Assembly (NCBI GenBank): GCA_023055505.1
Contig: JALIRH010000013.1
Coordinates: 558,001 to 622,000, forward strand
Reading direction: 5' to 3'
DNA: 64,000 nt
DNA from: Callipepla californica brunnescens
Lineage: Eukaryota > Chordata > Aves > Galliformes > Odontophoridae
In this document: piece after piece, positions 36,391 to 49,608 of the stretch
Position numbering within the stretch: the stretch's first letter is position 1
Layout: each line of letters starts with the position of its first letter
Made by a program: the position numbers and the translations under genes
Notes under the pieces: generated by a model
Databases searched by the model: none
Told to the model about the DNA's origin: nothing
What the model saw: only the letters and a program-made list of their open reading frames with translations

Positions 36391-37636
36391 GATTAGAAGA
36401 CAAGATGAGCAAAATTTTTATAATTCTTAGCTCCTCAAACAATCTAAGATCTAGGTGCCATCATAAGAAATTACAGATTCATATTCCTGCTGTTCCCTGT
36501 CTCCCAGGATTACACATATTAGAAATGCTTTGGGAAAAAAAGCAAACAAACGAAACACCAATGAAAATGAAACATAGTAGTCCTGACACTAGTAAAAAAT
36601 TTTTTAATTTTCATGAACAATTAACATATGCATTCTTCAGTTAAAGCATCTATAGGAAATATAAATATACAAAACAGAACTGCATACATATAACTGAAGA
36701 TCAAGAGACAGTAACACTGGCTCTTAGAAATAGAGTCAGAAAGTAATGTACTCCTTAGGGGAAATAAATTTCTTTTCCTAACTGGTGAACTTCATTCTTT
36801 CTTCACTTCTGAGCAATTCCCAACCTGAAACCATCAGAAAATAGGATAGTTTAATGATGCCTTTAGAAGCAAATCTCAGTTTATTTTGCTTGAAAACCAC
36901 AAGCACTGATCTCCTGGGGAGAGGAAAGAAACCATCTATCAGAGGCAATCAAAGCAGAGATTAGTGCACAAGTTCAAAGAAGGCTTTGATGTTGGATTTT
37001 AAAGTTTTTATTCTTGTGTTATTTCAAAAATTACATTTTAATGCACAGATATCTGACATTATTTCACTAATCTTTTTCAGCTTAAAAAATTTGAAAAAAA
37101 AAATTTTTGTTTTTATAAGTATCTATTACTATTAACATAGTTTTCTAAACACCCATAATTCCATACAATTAACAACTTAAATAATTTCTCAAATTACAAT
37201 AGACATTAAATGAATGTTTTCAACACCTTAACTTTTGAACAGTGTGATTCTTCCCCTCCTTTTTTCACAATCCATTGTTCTGTCTGAAAATTTTATATCT
37301 TCAAAGCAGTCATAGTGTCTGATCTCATTAGCTTTTTAAACACTGTAGGCATTTCCAAGTGAATTCAAAAGTAATATTACAACAATGCCAGTGCAGTTGG
37401 AAACCAACCTGCTGAAGCAAATAATTTACTTATATTTAGACTTTATTTTATTACTGAAATATTTAGTCATTAAACTAATCTCTAACTCCTTCATGCCCCC
37501 CACTCCCTCAACCCCTAACAGTCTACAGCATGCTGCAAAAGTGTTCATTTTAACACTTAGCATGACTGATTATAAATAGTATAAAAATACCTTCATTCTT
37601 GGTCTGGAGAAACATCACTTAAAGCAGGAGGAACTG
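36391..37636. other. AT-rich non-coding sequence
   Basis: Nothing recognised beyond short A and T runs. Confidence 0.5.
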
Positions 37637-38452
37637 CAGAATCACAAAATTGTAGGGGTTGGAAGACACCTCTGGACATCATCTATTTCAAAATCCTTCC
37701 AAAACAGTTTACCTACAGCAGGTTGCACAGAAAAGCATCCAGGTAGGTCCTGAATATCTCCAGAGAAGGAGACTCCACAATTTCTCTAGAGAGTTTGTTC
37801 CGAGGCTCAGTCATTCTTCCAGTGAAGAAGTTTTTCCTGATGTTCATATGGATCTTCTGTGTTCCAGCTTGTGATCATTGCACCCTGTTATGTTGCTGGG
37901 TACTGCTGAAAAGAGCCTGACCCAGTCTACTTTATATCCATCCTGTAGAAATTTAGAAGCACTGATAATATCCCCCCTCAGTCTTTTCTTACCCAGGCTG
38001 AACACTCCCATGTTTTTCAGCTCCTCTCCATAAAAGATATGCTCCAGGCCCCCAGTCATCTTTGTGGCCCTCCACTTGACTCTTTCTAGAAGTTCTCTGT
38101 TTTTTCAGGAAAAAGGGAGTCCAGAACTGAATGCGGCCCAGATGTGGCCCCATCTGGGCCAAGGAGGGGAGAGTAGAGAAGAGGGATCACTTCCCTCAAC
38201 CTGCAGGCTATACTGTTTTTATTGCACCCCAGTGTACCTTAGGCCTTCTTGACCTTGAGGGCACACTGCTGGCTCATGGCCAACTTGTCCATCAGGGTAT
38301 CCAGCTCCTTCTCTGAAGAGTTACTTTCCAGCAGGACATTCCCTAACCAGTGGTGGTATATGCAGTCATTCCTACTCAGGTGTAGGACCCTACACTTGCT
38401 TTTGTTGGAACTCATCAACTACCTCTCCACCCAACTCTCAGTCTGTCCAGTT
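37637..38452 (-). mobile_element. CR1 LINE 3' part, minus strand
   Basis: The reverse complement runs from the RT thumb (the region read on the plus strand as ACACTTGCTTTTGTTGGAACTCATCAA, about 38392) to the 3' tail at 37637 (CAGAATCACAAAATTGTAGG). Frame 37844-38059 (minus) keeps GLEHI...EELKNMGVFSLGKKRLRGDII, a standard CR1 C-terminal stretch. Multiple indels. Confidence 0.9.
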
Positions 38453-38456
38453 TTTG

Positions 38457-38918
38457 GAGTGTGGCCAGAGGAGGGCCACAAAAATGACCACATGGGTGGA
38501 GCACCTCAAATACCTCTCCTACAAGGAGAAGATGAAAGAGCTGGGGCTACGTAGCCTGTAGAAGAGAAGACTTCAAGGTGATAATACAGTGGCCAGTCAG
38601 TATCTAAAAGGGAGCTACAGAGAAGAAGGGGACAGGCTCTTTAGCAGAATCTGTTGTGACAGAACAAGGGAAAATGGTTTCAAACTAAAACATGGGAGAT
38701 CTAGATTGGATATAAGCAAAAAGTCTTTTACAGTGAGGGTGGTGAGGTACCAGCACAGGATGCCCAGAGAGGTGGAGGATTCCCCATCCCTGGAGATGTT
38801 CAAGGTCAGGCTGGAGCAGGCTCTGAGCAACCTGATATATGGGTGTACCTGTTCTTTGCAGGGGAGTTGGTCCCTTGCAATTTTAAGGATTCTATGATAT
38901 TCCGTTTCTTTGATTCTT
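38457..38918 (+). mobile_element. CR1 LINE 3' part, plus strand
   Basis: CR1 from the RVQRGPQK-like position to the 3' end. The frame 38589-38897 shows a DRTRENGFKLKHGRSRLDI stretch and an EVEDSPSLEMFKVRLEQ ending. The tail is degraded (AAGGATTCTATGATATTCCG...TTTGATTC). It points opposite to both neighbours. Confidence 0.88.
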
Positions 38919-38924
38919 GTTGAC

Positions 38925-39400
38925 CAGAAGCACAGTCATTTGGTATGTCAGCCGTTCCTTCCACCTTGGTATCAACATCTACCCACTTGATCATATCATA
39001 GAAGGGTATCAGATTGGTCAAGCATGATTTCCCTTTGGTGAATCCACTCTACTACTAAGAACCTTTTCCTTCATTTTCTTGGAGATGACTGCTTCATCAC
39101 CTTTCGAGGAATGGAAGTGAAACTGACAGGCCTGAAATTGCCATGTTCTTTCTTGCCTGTTTTGAAGATTAGAGTGACATTGGCTTTCCTGCATACCTTA
39201 GGCATCTCTTCTGTTCTCCATGATCTTTTAAAGATGATAGAGAGTGGCTTGGCAATCACTACTGCCAGCTCCCTCACTTGTAGGTGAATTCCATCAGAGC
39301 CCATAGATCTGTATGCGTTGAGTTTGTCCAGATTATCTCTGCCCAGATCCTACTCTATCAAGCAGAAGTCTTCCTTTCTTCAGACTCTGACACTGGTAGA
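38925..39400 (-). mobile_element. CR1 LINE, RT N-terminal part, minus strand
   Basis: Frame 39071-39304 (minus) begins MGSDGIHLQVRELAVVIAK and continues to NFRPVSFTSIPRKVMKQ, the start of the CR1 RT domain. 38940-39070 continues with TKG..CLTNLIPFYD. It may be the upstream part of the element at 37637-38452, separated by the plus-strand CR1 and an internal loss of motifs A-C, or a separate copy. Confidence 0.85.
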
Positions 39401-42400
39401 ACCAGAATGTTTTATCACTGGAACACTGCTTAATCATGAATATGCAAGTTGATTTGTCCTTACACAAACCTTCTGACAAAAATGACCAAAGATAATATAC
39501 AGTACTTTTTAGGACTACCCTATGCTATTGTAGATTATTTAGTTACTAGTAAGCACAAGTGTATATATATAATGTGTATAATATATATATATTTATATAG
39601 GTATACTAAGGGAAAAAAAAATCAATGAGGAGCTTGCAAAAGGATACTACTACTTCTCATTATTTAAGCAGTACTGAAAGTATGGTACCAAAGACAGTTG
39701 CAGCTGGCTTCCATACAATGAAGTATATAGAAGTATGCATTTCTGTGGTACACGGGTTATTCAGCGGTAAAGACCAAATCATCCCTTTGGTAGTCAACAG
39801 ATTAAGAGTAAAATGTTCACTAATGAGCCTTGAAACTAAGCTGAAATCAAGAAACTATCCTGAATTTGGAATGGCAAGTAATTTGTCAAAACAAAGGTTA
39901 TCAATCTGTGAATATATTTGTACTGTTTTGCATTTGCTTAGCTTCCACTTAAACCAACTATCCCTAATGAAACAAACCTCCAGAAATGCTAAATGGAATG
40001 AGTCATGAGTCAAATTCCAACTGATATATCATGGGTAACAGAGGGAGTGTTGCAATGCAAGCAGTTCAGTGTTTAGAACAAAAAGTGCATTTATAGAATT
40101 CATCAGCAGGTTGTCTCACAAAAAAATTGTGTTACTTAATAAAGAAATTTAAAAGACAGCCTCGACTGTGCAACTCTGAAGTATATGCAAGTTCAGTCTT
40201 CAAAGGGAATAGCCTCATCCATGGAAAAAAATACTTCCCAACATCAAAGTAAATAAGCATGAGGAAACCAATTAACCAGTATCTCAGAGGAGAAATATAA
40301 ATAGTTAGACAAAATGGTCAACAAGATTTATCCCTATACTTTTATATCAGGTTGCCTAAAATCAATAAGGTTTAGAATAGTAATTCTAAATACCCTAAAA
40401 GAATCTTTAATTATTATTTAATTTACATAATTCCTTAAATACATATGTTCCTTGTGTTTGCTGGCTAGAGTACCTAAATTATCACTGATAATTAGATAAA
40501 CTATAGATGTTGACAAATGTTTTTTTTTAGAGGATGTATCTGCTTCTCTATCTCCCTGTCTCCAAGTGTTTTCAGTATGCCCATCTGCAGCATTGTGATG
40601 GAGCAAAGCACTGCTGCACTTAAAATGTTATGGACAGCCCTGGAAATGACAAGTTATCATGGTAACTACATAATTCAGGAAGACTTTCTAAAAGAATGCC
40701 TTTCTCCAAAACAAGACACTCTGAGCAGTCGCTGTCACACTAGAACCTGAAAGCAAATTTTTGTTCAGATCAATGGAAAATATATTGAACAGAACCTTTG
40801 GATTCCTATTCAGTGAAAATAGTGTTCCTTGATTAAAAGATCTGTAGTGAAAATAATAAATAAAGCCAGTTGACTGAGAGCTGCAAATAGTTTTCAAATT
40901 GTAATAGTTTAAAAAGACAAAGATGGTGAAAAGAAAGAATCTGTTATTTTTTCAAATTCCAGTCTTTTCCTACTTTTACATTTCTACATTTCCTCTATTA
41001 TGTACTTCACTTCTTTTTAATTCTTAACAAAAATGTAAAAAGTGACAAAGTAAGATGTAATCCATTGTTACCAATAGCTTAATTATCAACTTTTCTAAGC
41101 AGAAAAAAAAATATCTTCTGGCTCTTTGGACAAGCTTTTTAATTGCTAACTAAGTATTGTCTATAAAAACCAATAGTCGTATGGGTTTGTTTTTGTCTTA
41201 TGCATAAATAAGCCCTATTGATTGTGAAGATTATTGTTAAAATGCCACAGGGAGTAGCGTGCGCTATGAGACACTATTTAATTATATGATCACAAACTGC
41301 TTTGCTTAGAGAAATTATCTTACTTCCAGGTTGAAAGTCTACCTTTCACAGGACTTAATGGGGCATATATTCTTCATCTGCTACCTTTTTTCCCTTACAA
41401 AGTACACCTGTGATATGGTGCATAGAGTTTTTCATTGTTTAATAGCCTAATACATTTATTCTAACCTCATCTGCAGAAACTCATGAGCTATTGTCAGAAG
41501 ATTTCTATAACAACTCAGGTTGAGCCAAACCTCTAGCACGGAGTTAAAGTAAGCTGGCAAATATAAACATGCCTGTTAAAGAGAACTATGAAACAATTTT
41601 GATAATGGTTGCTAGCAGTACCTGGAATGTTAAGAGGCACAAGTGAAAACCATTGCCCTTTTCTCACTTATTTAATAGTCCATTTTCTCTTTTGAATGTA
41701 CTATAGTAGAACACCAAAATGAAGTAGTACAATCTAAATGACAGTGAGTTAATGATAGTCACTGAATACAGCTTGCAGTTTTATGAAGGATTTGGCATGT
41801 GAACTAGTGGGAAACTTGACTATGAAGACAAGACATTTCTCATCAGGTCTCATGTAAGTTGCTAAAAAAATTGATCTTTTTAAATAAAACATAAACAAAT
41901 TAATCTGTAGTTCATACATGTAAATGTGTACTACTGTCAAATGAAAAATCCCTTTCAAAGCAGTTTTGCTTCTGAGTTTAAAAACAAGCTATGCCTGTAA
42001 ATCTTTACACAAAACATAGCAAAGTCCTAAAAACACAGCAAAATTTTGTCTCATATGCAGTTATTTCTTCAGCCACTTAGAATCCAAAGGCTCCAGCTAA
42101 TATGAACTATTTCATCCAATAAATATTGTAGAGAGGCTGGGCCAGATTGCATAACAAGAAAGTGGTCCACTCCTATAGAAGGCATGTCAACCATGGTGTA
42201 TAATTCTGTCTCTAAAGAAACAAATTAATAGAGGAATTTTGTTTTCCCCCCAACTTAATATAAGAGTGGAAATCTTACAATTTACAGCTTACTGCCATTT
42301 TCCGATTTCAATTTTAGCTTTCCCATAACACCAAAAATGCTTTGTCTGAATATCAGAAATTTTGGTAAAACCAGAATATGCAAAGGAAATGTTTATTCAA

Positions 42401-44106
42401 ACAGAAGTGTTTGCAGTCCAAAGCTGATTAAGTTATACACTGAATATATACAAGAATTGAATATACAAGAATATATACACATATATTATACATATATATA
42501 TATTTACAATATATAATTATACATTATACATATACATCCATTTAAGTTATACGCTGAAACTCTTAAGTCAAATTACACAACTGGTTTGCATTTCATTCAT
42601 TCTAGTCCAAGAAACAATTGCTATCATCAGATTTTTGACTAATTGTCTAAGGACATAAAGCTTGTGCAGTCATGAATTCTGCCTTTCTAAGTGCAAATTT
42701 TGTTGAAGTCTATGGATTAAGGCCTAAGAAAAGGATGCTCTGTTAGTTCTCCCACTGATAGAGCTCTTTAAAACCATTTAAAAAGATACTTGTTGCCAAT
42801 ACATTATGCATTTCAAAAACAGTACATAGGGACAAGCTATTCCCAAGGCACCAAAGTGAAAATTGAAAAATATTCAGTGGACAAAAACATCCTTTTCAGA
42901 GTCAGAGTTCTTGAGTTCTATAATGTAAGTAACACTTAAAAGTATCTTGCATTTCCCTTCTTGAACAGAAGCAGGAGAGTTATGTAGAAGAATGAAAAAT
43001 GAAAGACAGGCAATAAGTCATATCATGACTTTAATACTAGAAAGCACAGAGTATAGAATTAAAACTCAAGCTAAAGGACTTTTAAAGTACTATCTTTCTA
43101 AGAAGAAAATATTCCACCTCAGACTTGATTTCCACCAAAAAAGAGAAATGAATGTGCGCCCGTAGAAGAAGTCAGCATTTTGTTAAAACCAAGACAGGGA
43201 GATCAAAGCACTCATTCTTGAAAGCACTCACACAGCACATTAAATGTGAGAGCTTTGAATTATGATTCTCAATGGCCTGGTTTCTGAACCAGGACATCCT
43301 CAGTAACAAGTGAAGACTCCCGTGCTTCACCATTACTTTTCAGGAAATAGAGCCTCAATGGAACATAAAAAGATAATGATTTGTTGGTCTATAACAACAA
43401 CAACAACAAAAGAGTATAAAATATATCACAATTGCTTTGTTTTTTAATATGTAAAGAAATATGTAAAGCATTTTATTGTATTTGTTGTTATATTATATTT
43501 GGTGTGTACTGTTTAATTTAAAGGGAGGTGTACAATTCTTGTTTTCTTTTCAAATGTCAGTGCCATGTAAAAGTTTCAACTTCTCAGTGCATATTAAAGT
43601 TTGTTCCACACAAATATGTTTTCCAGTCAGTTGAGGTTAGATGTTAAAATCCTTCACAGACTTTTCCTATTTTTCTGTGTAGGTATAACTTCCAGTTACT
43701 TCTATGTAAATTATAACTCAGAGGTCAGAACATTCAGAACTACCCACTCCTTCCAACCTCTGCCAGTAGAACAATGATCCTTTCAACCCTTCTGTCTGAG
43801 AAGAAAAAGGACTTAGAGACACTTTCCACAAATCTTTTCTTTCCCTCTATAAGGGAGGTGTTTAATGAAATTGTGGCTAACGTCAACTGTGTTCACTTTA
43901 TTCTGGGTCCAAAGATGCCACTCAGCTGCAAAAATGACAGGCCTTAAAACTGATTTAACAAAGCCTGGAAAATTCCTTCTTTCACTATGCATCTCTGTTA
44001 TCAAAACTATAAACATTCTCTTAAGTGTTCAGTTTGATGCAGAATTCTAAGTCTCAGAGATGAAATACTACCCTGACAAAATTAGAAATAAAAAAAAAAT
44101 TTATAA
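39401..44106. other. AT-rich non-coding sequence with TA and CAA microsatellites
   Basis: TA-rich tracts at 39562-39600 and 42443-42535, and a (CAA)n tract at 43392-43409. The 127-codon frame at 39625-40008 has no recognisable domain. No gene is supported in 4.7 kb. Confidence 0.55.
42443..42535 (+). repeat. TA-rich microsatellite
   Basis: Alternating TATA/TACA runs including about eight TA dinucleotides, with repeated ATATACAAGAAT and ATTATACAT units. Confidence 0.85.
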
Positions 44107-44111
44107 CTTCA
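44107..44111. repeat. Target-site duplication, left (CTTCA)
   Basis: Identical to 44818-44822 on the other side of the solo LTR. Confidence 0.85.
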
Positions 44112-44817
44112 TATCACGCTCCAATATAAAGGAGGGAGACGAGGTTCTTTGATTATGTGTATATCTGATGGCGAGATTAAGACACAACGGGTCAAATGTT
44201 AGCCCAACCAGTTTATTACAATTACTAGCTGCTTAGGGATATGGGGAAGGGAAGGTGAGCGATAGAAAAGGGATTAAAAGCAAGGAGTCTTGATAGAAAG
44301 CAAGAGAGATATAATCACCACCATGGGTCCAGAGAGGTTCGTAGTAGGTTCGTTGATCTCAGGAACTCTCTGGTCACCGCAGGGGATGGGAGAAAGTCAG
44401 GAAGCTTCACAGCAAGCAGGCCTTGGGGTCCGTCTGAAGAGTTTTGCCCCCTCAGGGAATTCTCTGTTTGCTCTTTGGGATTTCTCCATCAAAGATGTTT
44501 TCTCTGGGAGTTCTTCTCCTGGAATTCTCTTCTCTTAAAAAATGACATGTCTAGCCCAAAAGATAAACCAGCAGAGGATGTTGCCTTCCTTGCCATGCAG
44601 GAGCATTGTCTTTTTGTGGTGGTCAGCTTCTCCAAGCCGTACCCCCGGAAAAGACTATTTGCCCCTATTTCTTTACAACCATAAGCAGAGACAATGAGGC
44701 ACCATAACACCCATCTGGATAACCGGCAGTTATCAGTCAGAGTCTTGTCACCAGAAAAGGCCTCACAAAGCAAGCTTTGAGACAATAAATAAAAGAAAAC
44801 AGTTTCTGTCTTTCACA
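44112..44817 (-). mobile_element. Solo LTR (706 bp), minus strand
   Basis: The same family as 56811-57557 (reverse complement) over its whole length: the terminal CACGCTCCAATATAAAGGAGGGAG block, a GACACAACGGGTCAAATGTTAG block, and the end ACAGTTTCTGTCTTTCACA. The AATAAA complement lies at 44212-44217. The left terminus reads TATCACG instead of TGTCACG, a G-to-A change in the invariant TG. It is flanked by a perfect 5-bp duplication and has no internal retroviral sequence. Confidence 0.88.
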
Positions 44818-44822
44818 CTTCA
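44818..44822. repeat. Target-site duplication, right (CTTCA)
   Basis: Identical to 44107-44111. Confidence 0.85.
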
Positions 44823-47602
44823 ACTGGTATATACTGATTTTAATGTTCTTTTCCTTCAATGTTTTAAAATCCATTCTGATTCCACAAAGCGCTTAGCCCC
44901 ACTGACTCCTAAATGGCCTGTCCTTAGCAACTCACTAACTGTGTTAAGGTGACAAGCTCTTTTAAAGACAGTTTCTATTTGGTGCATATAGCATGCAATA
45001 TGTAACAAATAGCCCACTCCTCTTTCATATAAAATTAACAACCAACAATTTCTTATTGATAGGAAGTAAGTCATTGCTTAGACCTATTGCATATCAGTGG
45101 CCGCACTCCATTGTCATTTCTTTGCTGCTTATCTGCCTGTGATACAAGTGAACACAGTAGGAATGTAAAGACTAGTCGTAAGCTTGACCTTTTCTGCAAA
45201 CCTCTGCCAACATACTTCTTATAGAGGATGAGTTTAGAGGAGGCAGGAGAAGAGAGGCATGCAAGTAAACAATCCCATGGCTGCTAATACCTGTACAGTG
45301 AAAATCCTGAATACAGACACTGCTTCACCAGAAGCCTTTGAGTTCACTTTCACCTTCAGAGGAGGAGATGCCACTTCTAAACAGAAGTCTTTCTGCCAAT
45401 ATCCTGTGCTTCTAGAGTACAATTACTTCAGAGCTGTCAGTATGCCTCTGGCAATACCTTTCCTTATTCTACAGCTGAAAATAGTACCTGCAAGCACATG
45501 CTGAGTTCACCTTCTAAAAAAAGGTTTCTTGATCTCCCAGATTGTCAGTAAGAATGTGTGCTATGTTATCTAATCTTTATATGAGGTTATATTTCTGTTT
45601 CTTGTATTTCATTCAGCCAGGACTGCACTCAGTGCTGAATCACAACGATTTTCTCCCATATGAAATCTTCTTTTAGGGAGGAAAAAATCCCAGGTGTGGT
45701 TGATATTCAGAACACTTTTTTCGCTTGAAGGAAATTTCATAAATCCAGAATAGATTATTTGGTCTTTACCATTATCAATAAAACTGTTATATCGTTCGCT
45801 ACTAACACTACACTATTTCCTTCTCATACCCATCTCTGCAAAGGGAGTTAACTAAATTCTGTGTTGATATAAGTGCTTGCAATTCCAGAACAAATGACAC
45901 TGATGGAACTGGTAATTAACACTATGTTCACATTAAAGTAGACGCACATCAGACTAAACAAGCACCGCTCTATTCCTCTTATATTATGCTTGATAATATT
46001 GTATCCTGGTTTCTCAATCCTCACAAGAGGGGAAAAACAACCATTTAGGAAACATGAGCAAATCAAAACTATTCTAAGTGGTACAAACAAATAACACACT
46101 GATGAATTTTTACCTCATTTCTTTTTGTATTTCAATCATGTCTTGACAACCTCATGAAACTCCAAAAAAAGCATGTGCTTTTCTCATTTGCCTTTAATGA
46201 TGGCACACAGCTTTGACTCTCAGAACATCTGGAAATCGAATTTGCATAAACCAAATGATACAACGGAAAGAACAATGTGCAGATAGTGGCCCAAGGACCA
46301 AAGGCCAAGAGTACATGGGCAACTTCCTTCCCTTCTTACCTATTCTGGCAATTTTCCTTAAAGTCTCTCATGTGTCATTAATAGACAATCAAAGGAAAGA
46401 TCAGACATCAGAAAAAACAAAAAGGTGTTTTATTTCAGTGGAAAAAGATGCAGCTGCCATTCAGTCAATTCTTCAAAGGCTTCTGTATGGAACCACAGAA
46501 CCATCTCCTGATGGAAGGGAGATGTTAAGTATGCATTGCACACCATAATTTACACAAAACAACACCAAAATGTTGAAAGTTCTGTCTTTCAGGATTCTAT
46601 AATATGCACATATTTTGCTCTTGCAGCATGGCACAGTGGGGCAGATTTAATCGCGCCAGTTCTGTACTGACCCAGGGTCAACACCACTGCACACACACAG
46701 GAAGCACGCATTGTTAGAGGAATACCTTTTTAGAAATGTAATTTTACTCCTTCCCTTTTAATTTACCCACAGTAGATACCAGATACAAATACAACAAAAT
46801 ATTGTGTGTGTTTAAAAACAAAAGTTTTCGTCTCTCATTTTTACTGTTTACTAATTGTTTCAACCCCAAAGATGCTGCCAATTATTCACATTCTGTAAGA
46901 AGCCTCAGGACATCTTTGCAGCACTGTGACAGTAACATCTGATGTGCTGCTGTGCTTTCCTGAAGATCTGTAATGGCAGAATTGATTATCGGCATGTTCT
47001 CCTTCGCCACTTGATTTTTGTGAAAAACTTACTGATAGCTCTCTGAAGTGGAATGGGCTAAAGAGAAAGATGAAGTAACATCCAGTTATTTCCAAGAGAT
47101 CTTAATTTTTCCTGTTCCTGATTTTCTCCTCAAGCAGTTTGCTTTGCCTTACTACCAACACTGTAGCATCCCTCCCAAAGACAAACACATTACTTTGTAT
47201 AAGAGGTATGACATAAGACTCTTTCCCAAAGGATTCTGAAACATTTGGCAACAAATTCAGCTTCAGAAACATCATTTTTATAAGTGAGAACCAGATCTTG
47301 AACCTCAGAATGCAAACCTCTTTAGAAAAGCAATTTAAAAATGAAAGTGATTTGACTGGAGTGTGGCATATGACAGTTATTTTCCACTGGCCAGTAACAT
47401 AGAAATTCATTGAAGTAAAAGGACTCTTTCATTTTTTACTTAATTCTTTTCCATTTAGAAGTAGTTCTAAGTCCATACAGAAGGTACAGGATTCACATAA
47501 ATTTCATGCTGCTCAACTCTCTGGCCTTTTCACTAGAGTATGAAGTATATTTATTTATCTTGTAGAAATACAAACAGAATCAGCAAAATTACAATTTATG
47601 CC
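44823..47602. other. AT-rich non-coding sequence
   Basis: No gene or repeat recognised. The open frames here (for example 46213-46548, 111 codons) have no family resemblance and lie in ordinary AT-rich DNA. Confidence 0.5.
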
Positions 47603-48162
47603 TGTCAATGGTTTATGGGCTGGTTCTGCCCAGTTCCGTGACAACCGGGGCAGGGGACCCGCAGACCCATGCCCCGGGAAAGGGGAAGGGGAAAAGGGAA
47701 AAAGGAAAAGGGAGATGGGCCTAGAAACAAAACAGTGGCAACGATCTGAGGAGGAAAGCTGATTTACTAAATAAGATACAGGAATGCAAAATAACAATGC
47801 TGTATAATTTGAATCAAAGCTAAATCAAATAAACTGAGCAAGAGTATGTCCAATAAAACCAAAGGCCTTACGCTAAACACTGAACATGAGCACAGATAGT
47901 GAGCACCTACTGCTGGGACAATACCAAAGGGAAGAGAGTGTCTCATGACACACAGTTTTTATCTTTCCCTGTGAGTGGAAAACGTAAAAATTCAAAGCAA
48001 TGCAAAGTCCTCTAAGGAACATAGTTCTTCCTCTCTTCTGAGACAGGTATACCCAGAATTATCAATGATCCATGGAGCTGGAACATTAACTCTTTAACTC
48101 CCAGTGCATTACATGATGTTATGATGTGGAATACCAATAACAAAAATCATAGAACCATGACA
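47603..48162 (-). mobile_element. Solo LTR (560 bp), second family
   Basis: Ends are TGTCAATGG and ACCATGACA on the plus strand (TGTCA/TGACA inverted ends). It is flanked by ATGCC (47598-47602) and GTGCC (48163-48167), a 5-bp duplication with one mismatch. On the minus strand the order is U3 beginning TGTCATGGTT, an AGTAAA near 47765 as a possible polyadenylation signal, then a pyrimidine-rich, GC-richer U5. That order suggests minus orientation, but this is an inference. A truncated sister lies at 32220-32511. Confidence 0.75.
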
Positions 48163-49275
48163 GTGCCCCAAACAAGCAGGCCTAAAAAGCACTCACAAAT
48201 ACAAAGGAAGTTCTTATAACACATGCAGACGTATGTTCCCAATTTACAGCTATGGCAAAGGATTAAACAGTTGAATGAACGTTGGGCCATTCAATGTACC
48301 TACTCAGAATTTGGATTAAAGAAATCTTGGCTCATAGGACTACATTTAGTACTTTCAACGATAATCCAATAAATACTTGCCAACCCATGTGAAACTAAAT
48401 CTGTTTGTTCTCAAAATACTTCCCTGGCTCAGGGTAACAGTTTATTCACTGATACATGCTTGGGCTAATTGGAAGTGTTGTTCTGAGTGCGCCTAGTTTG
48501 ATATTGAGGTTTGTTTTAAAGTTTAAGCACATGGATAATACTTATGAGGAAAAATGCCATGAGAAACTCAGATCAAGCAAGTTGTAATTAAAAAAAGCAC
48601 CTCTGCAGAGGGTGCTCTACACTGGAAGCTAATCCCTCTATTGCTGCTTCCCTTCTCCTCCCAAAAAATTGATGATAATCTTTACTTTTGCATAATAGAG
48701 TAGCACCATAGGTAAATCTTATAGTCTTTAACACCTGCAGAATCTAACAGTATACATCTAAACAGTGTGAAATAAGAAGATAGATACATTTTTATCATAC
48801 TTCACATTGGGAGGAGATAAAATGGAATCAGTGAATTCATTTGAGCATGGTATAATACCCTATTTGTAAGTAAACTTCACTCAAATTACCATCCATTGTG
48901 AACTTATGTCTCTAAGAAGTTCTGCCATTGTTTATGTCATAATATTCAGGTTTCTCTCACATGTAATATAAGGAAAAGTAAGGCACCTGGAAAGGCCCTT
49001 GCATAAAAAAACAGTTCTTGCTTATTTGCTGAAACAAATTTTTGAACTAGCACAAATAGGCTGTTGTCTACCAATAAAAAGTCAGTTAAAACAGGAATAA
49101 AAACACATTTACTCTTTTTTTCCCGTTGTTTTAGCCCCAGAAGCATGCTCTAACAACAGCTTTTAAATGAAGCCAGAAGAAAGATTATATATCATGCTCT
49201 AACCATACCTGACTGAAGTCTAAATAAGCTACAGATAACTATGGAGACAAAACTCCAACTCCTGCACATCCCAGT
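48163..49275. other. AT-rich non-coding sequence
   Basis: No recognisable gene or repeat. Confidence 0.5.
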
Positions 49276-49608
49276 CACAGAATCACAAAATCCCTTGGGT
49301 TGGAAGGAACCTTGTGCCACAGGCAGGGTTGCCAGCCGCTTCAAGAACTAGATAAGATCCAGTAACTCATCACTGTCTTATAAGAAGCTTTCCCCGGCAT
49401 CTAATCTAAATCTCCCTTCCCTTAGTTGAAAATCATTCCCCCTAGTCCTATCACTATCTCCCTTTGTAAGAAGTTGATTATCCTCATGTTTTTAAACTCC
49501 CTTTAAATACTGGTAGACCACAACAAGATCACCCTATAGACTTCTCTTTTCCAGGTTGAACAAGCCCATTTCCTTCAGCCTGTTTTTATAGGTCAGATGC
49601 TCCAATCT
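49276..49608 (-). mobile_element. CR1 LINE 3'-end fragment, minus strand
   Basis: The tail is at 49276 (CACAGAATCACAAAATCCC...GGTTGGAAGGAACC). The reverse complement then covers the last ~100 codons of CR1 ORF2 to the GLFNLEK-like stretch near 49560. There are frequent short deletions. Confidence 0.87.

Noticed and set aside
39625..40008. 127-codon plus-strand frame
   Set aside because: No recognisable family; AT-rich surroundings; chance frame.
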